7,652 nt of DNA. It comes from Bacillota bacterium. Its GTDB lineage: Bacteria; Bacillota; Clostridia; Acetivibrionales; DTU013. Positions within the stretch are counted from its first letter, which is position 1, and each line of letters opens with the position of its first letter. The position numbers were made by a program, and so were the translations under genes. Below, one piece after another: positions 5,300 through 7,652 of this stretch. Location of the stretch: contig JAFABI010000079.1 of NCBI GenBank assembly GCA_023426125.1, forward strand, positions 1 to 7,652, in the 5' to 3' direction. Below the pieces are notes generated by a model, which searched no databases, had not been told where the DNA came from, and saw only the letters and a program-made list of their open reading frames with translations.

Positions 5300-5464
5300 A
5301 TGGATGAAAAGAAAGCGACGATTACATTATCCATAGACTTTGATTTATTGCAGGAACTAAACATAAAATCGGAGGAACTTGACACCAGTTGGGAGACACC
5401 GGTAAGTCATGGCATTAAAAGGCTTTTAACTGATATTGACTTTGTGCGAGACCTTATACTATGA
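5300..5464 (+). CDS. Small ribbon-helix-helix-like DNA-binding protein
   Basis: 54 residues, ATG 5300 to TGA 5462-5464, with GAGGGAGG at 5283-5290, nine bases upstream of the start. The sequence starts MDEKKATITLSIDFDLLQEL: a short beta-strand followed by a helix, the layout of Arc/CopG ribbon-helix-helix proteins. A second helix (about 36-44, SHGIKRLLTD) follows a short loop. These proteins bind DNA as dimers through the paired strands and usually control their own operon or a neighbouring mobile-element promoter. It lies 50 bp before the first tyrosine recombinase and is preceded by promoter-like block A, so it could repress that block in both places. The fold is judged by pattern only; the loop is longer than usual and the identity is not certain. 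Confidence 0.6.
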   Translation: MDEKKATITLSIDFDLLQELNIKSEELDTSWETPVSHGIKRLLTDIDFVRDLIL

Positions 5465-5514
5465 GTTCAGGATGTTATATAGGGGAAAGCACTTGATGAG
5501 GGGGAGAATGACGA

Positions 5515-6408
5515 ATGAGAATTACAAATGCTGTAGCGCAGAACGGCTCAATAACAATGAAAGAGGCTATAGAAGCTTATTTAGCTAACCTTGATGATAT
5601 AGGCAGAAGCATAGAGACTGTAGAGACATACAAGGACAATCTTAATCGGTTTTGTAGATACCTTTGCAACAAATATAATTATCAAGTGTATGTTGATGAT
5701 GTTACCGCCACCGATTTTGAAACGTATTTACAGGAGGAGCATGCAGAATGTTCTTCCGCTTACCGTTTCAATTTGATAACCGCCTTTAAATGCTTTTATG
5801 GTTATTGTTATAAAAAGGGCTATATCAATACCAATATAGCAAGACAGGTAAAGCAAGTAAGAAGGAGAGTAAAAGAGCGTGTATACCTTACCCCTCCTGA
5901 ATTTGACAAACTTGCATCAGCTATTGATGTTAAATTGATAGGTGCGGCGGTACAGACTTTATATTATGCAGGGTTACGGATAAATGAACTACAGAAGCTT
6001 ACCCTTGATGATGTGGATTTTGACAAGAATTGTATAACCGTTAACAGGGATAAGGAAAAGCATACCCGCATAATCCCTATCAACTATAAATTGAGAGCGG
6101 TATTGCTGGATTATTTGGATAATTGCAGAGTAGACAAGGATACAGACCTGTTTTTTGTTAGCCGTAGAGGAAGCATATCACCGAGCTATATAAACCTTAT
6201 ACTGAAAGATGCTTCCGAAAAAACAGATATTAATAAGTCTGTGACCTGTCATATCATGCGGCATAGCTTTGCAAGCAATCTTGTCGCAAAGGGTGTAGAC
6301 CTGAACAGGATACAAAAGCTATTAGGACATACCGACATAAAAACGACAAGCATATACCTGCATACCAACATGGACGAAATGCGAAAGGCTGTAAATCTGA
6401 TGAAATAG
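5515..6408 (+). CDS. Tyrosine recombinase A (XerC/XerD-like integrase)
   Basis: 297 residues from ATG 5515, behind AGGGGGAGAA (about 5497-5506). Residues 14-102 form an N-terminal SAM-like core-binding domain (EAIEAYLANLDDIGRSIETV... ITAFKCFYGYCYKKGY). Residues 123-297 form the catalytic domain with the complete set: R155 (YYAGLRINEL), a lysine at 180 or 182 in the beta-hairpin, H246-x-x-R249 (CHIMRHSFASN), H272 (LLGHTDIKTT) and the nucleophile Y281 (SIYLHT). Size and order match phage-type integrases that cut, exchange and reseal DNA at attachment sites. The hairpin is shorter than in its neighbour (RDKEKHTRIIP versus GKGNKDRNIP), the one unusual point. It is followed after nine bases by a paralogue, so the two probably act as a heteromeric pair, as in elements that need more than one tyrosine recombinase. 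No directionality factor is encoded within it. Confidence 0.93.
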   Translation: MRITNAVAQNGSITMKEAIEAYLANLDDIGRSIETVETYKDNLNRFCRYLCNKYNYQVYVDDVTATDFETYLQEEHAECSSAYRFNLITAFKCFYGYCYKKGYINTNIARQVKQVRRRVKERVYLTPPEFDKLASAIDVKLIGAAVQTLYYAGLRINELQKLTLDDVDFDKNCITVNRDKEKHTRIIPINYKLRAVLLDYLDNCRVDKDTDLFFVSRRGSISPSYINLILKDASEKTDINKSVTCHIMRHSFASNLVAKGVDLNRIQKLLGHTDIKTTSIYLHTNMDEMRKAVNLMK

Positions 6409-6417
6409 GGGGACTTT

Positions 6418-7278
6418 ATGCTGTTAACAAAGGCTATTGAGCTATTTAATGAATATCTGGAAGTAACGGACAAGAGTATTGAAACTATAAGCCTGTATAT
6501 GAAATTCCTGGGGCAGTTCAACAAGTATACGGCTATGCAATACAACCGACAGGTATATATAGACGATATAACGCCTGACGATTTGGAACGGTATATATTT
6601 AATGAATTGCCTGAAAGCAAGTATTCAAGCTCTACCCGCCATAATATGATTACTGCCTTCAAAAGCCTCTACAGCTTTTGCCATATGAAAGGTTATTGCA
6701 GTATCAATATCGGTAGGCTCATTAGGAATACGAGGGTTGAGACAAAAGAACGGGCTTATATAACAGAATTGGAGTTCAGGAAACTGGTCAAGCATATAAG
6801 CAGTCCTACCGCTTACGCTGTAGTCCATACACTCTTTTATACGGGGCTAAGAATCAGGGAGTGTCTTAACCTTAGCCTTTCAGATATTTACCTTGATAAC
6901 GATTATGTGAGCGTCAAACAGGGCAAAGGGAATAAGGACAGGAACATTCCCATAAATGACAGACTAAAGAAAGTATTGCTGGAATACCTTGAAAAATACA
7001 GGCATGACGAGGGAACAGAAAATTTCTTTTCAGGTAAAAGCGGCAGTATATGCAAGCAATATGTAAACAGGGTATTGAAACAAGCAGAAAATAAGGTAGG
7101 ATTGGACAAACATGTATCATGTCATATATTAAGACATAGCTTTGCCTCAAATCTTACAGAACGGGGAGTTGACATTCTGAAAGTACAGAAGCTATTGGGG
7201 CATAACAGTATAAAAACAACCACGGTCTACCTCCATACAAGCATTGACGAGCTACAAGAGGCGGTAGACCTGCTATAA
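6418..7278 (+). CDS. Tyrosine recombinase B, tandem paralogue of A
   Basis: 286 residues from ATG 6418; AGGGGGA (6407-6413) overlaps the stop codon of recombinase A, which implies translational coupling. It has the same two-domain layout: a core-binding domain up to about residue 92 (AIELFNEYLEVTDKSIETIS ... ITAFKSLYSFCHMKGY) and a catalytic domain with R145 (FYTGLRIREC), K170 in GKGNKDRNIP, H236-x-x-R239 (CHILRHSFASN), H262 (LLGHNSIKTT) and Y271 (TVYLHT). All catalytic residues are present. In the last 55 residues it shares 34 positions with recombinase A by direct comparison, so the pair arose by duplication and then diverged. The conserved lysine hairpin here is canonical, unlike in A. The likely role is to work with A on the same recombination sites. 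Confidence 0.93.
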   Translation: MLLTKAIELFNEYLEVTDKSIETISLYMKFLGQFNKYTAMQYNRQVYIDDITPDDLERYIFNELPESKYSSSTRHNMITAFKSLYSFCHMKGYCSINIGRLIRNTRVETKERAYITELEFRKLVKHISSPTAYAVVHTLFYTGLRIRECLNLSLSDIYLDNDYVSVKQGKGNKDRNIPINDRLKKVLLEYLEKYRHDEGTENFFSGKSGSICKQYVNRVLKQAENKVGLDKHVSCHILRHSFASNLTERGVDILKVQKLLGHNSIKTTTVYLHTSIDELQEAVDLL

Positions 7279-7299
7279 AGGGAGTACAGGGGAATTTAA

Positions 7300-7530
7300 A
7301 TGTATAGGGATAATACCGCTAGAAAAATTGAAGAGATTCAATATCAATTGGCATTAGGAAAGACCAGACCAGAAGTAGCCAAATCACTGGGTTTTACTGA
7401 TGTTACAGGGCTTTATCACTTTGCTTCAAGGCATAAACTGGTATGGAATGCCGATAAAAAGAATTATGATGCTACTGGTAATGACGGTAATCCCATTGAA
7501 GCAGTAAAGACTCCCGACAATGTTCCGTAA
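7300..7530 (+). CDS. Small helix-turn-helix-like protein ending the recombinase cluster
   Basis: 76 residues from ATG 7300, with AGGGGAA at about 7287-7293 and a 21-bp gap after recombinase B. Residues 9-37 (KIEEIQYQLALGKTRPEVAK, then SLGFTDVTG) read like a helix-turn-helix in which a resolvase-like helix is followed by a recognition helix. After it come HFASRHKLVWNADKKNYDA and a polar, proline-containing tail. I do not recognise the family by name. Small proteins downstream of paired tyrosine recombinases often act as accessory DNA-binding or directionality factors, as TnpC does in Tn554-type elements, but no homology to TnpC can be shown here. It is the last gene before a strong terminator, so it belongs to the same transcript. 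Confidence 0.65.
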   Translation: MYRDNTARKIEEIQYQLALGKTRPEVAKSLGFTDVTGLYHFASRHKLVWNADKKNYDATGNDGNPIEAVKTPDNVP

Positions 7531-7547
7531 GCGATGGAACACCTACC

Positions 7548-7561
7548 GTATAGTATAAAAA
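7548..7561 (-). repeat. Repeat R, inverted copy near the right edge
   Basis: The reverse complement of GTATAGTATAAAA (7548-7560) is TTTTATACTATAC, identical over 13 bases to 3956-3968. It overlaps the A-rich left foot of the terminator. Its inverted orientation relative to 3956 would be expected of an element end. Confidence 0.5.
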
Positions 7562-7591
7562 TAGCTCCATGAGTTTTGTGGAGCTGTTTTT
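7557..7591. terminator. Bidirectional terminator after the recombinase cluster
   Basis: AAAAATAGCTCCA (7557-7569) pairs with TGGAGCTGTTTTT (7579-7591), 13 pairs including one T-G wobble, around a 9-nt loop. The A-run and T-run at the two ends allow termination from both directions. It would end the cluster transcript and one entering from the right. Confidence 0.8.
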
Positions 7592-7652
7592 ACCAAAAAC
7601 CTTCTTTTGCAATTTTCTTTATGTAGTTATATTGTTTACGGATCAGCTTTTT
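7590..7652 (-). CDS. Possible C-terminal end of a convergent gene
   Basis: On the minus strand a frame is open from the right edge for 20 codons and ends in TAA (7592-7590) within the terminator stem. It gives KKLIRKQYNYIKKIAKEGFW, a basic, coherent-looking tail. With only 20 residues and no visible start, chance is a real alternative. No family can be named. Confidence 0.35.
   Translation of the reverse strand, partial: KKLIRKQYNYIKKIAKEGFW

Noticed and set aside
6249..6662. 137-codon minus-strand frame across the recombinase A/B junction
   Set aside because: It lies antisense to two well-supported recombinase genes and has no ribosome site or domain pattern.

Overview
The window looks like accessory DNA from a low-GC Gram-positive anaerobe, probably a clostridial Firmicute. 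The support is indirect: AT-rich intergenic DNA, strong purine-rich Shine-Dalgarno sites (AAGGAGA, GGGAGGA, GAGGTGAT), lysine- and isoleucine-rich proteins, and a serine recombinase of Firmicute type. No species can be named from the sequence alone.

Left part (1-1918). The 3' end of an RHS polymorphic-toxin gene enters from the left edge. It carries the end of the RHS core, the DPDGN junction, and a 216-residue variable tip whose last ~80 residues resemble the SitA6 (TIGR02269/DUF2380) toxin module. A gene 18 bp downstream encodes a cysteine-motif protein resembling the SitI6 double-CXXCG immunity family. This is therefore a toxin/immunity pair mounted on an RHS carrier, closed by a hairpin terminator.

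Middle (1919-3112). This is a decayed zone. It holds a short 60% GC block, an XRE-type repressor pseudogene on the minus strand (one frameshift, two in-frame stops), a promoter with an operator-like dyad, a 65-residue membrane protein with a damaged zinc ribbon, and a possible 39-residue membrane peptide on the minus strand.

Right part (3113-7591). This is a recombinase-rich block. It begins with a winged-helix protein gene, followed by a 604-bp AT-rich non-coding stretch with several hairpins and repeats, then a short serine recombinase. Next comes a tight four-gene cluster: a 54-residue ribbon-helix-helix-like protein, two tandem paralogous tyrosine recombinases that both keep their full catalytic set, and a 76-residue helix-turn-helix-like protein. 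A strong bidirectional terminator closes the cluster, and the tail of a possible convergent gene follows.

Two non-coding signals tie the right part together. A ~50-bp block with identical -35/-10-like hexamers at 17-bp spacing lies just upstream of both the winged-helix gene and the ribbon-helix-helix gene. A 13-bp sequence, TTTTATACTATAC, occurs in opposite orientations at 3956 and 7561, bracketing the recombinase genes, with an 11-bp match at 3848. I infer a small mobile or integrative element that uses both recombinase classes and carries its own small DNA-binding regulators. Its exact ends are not proven.
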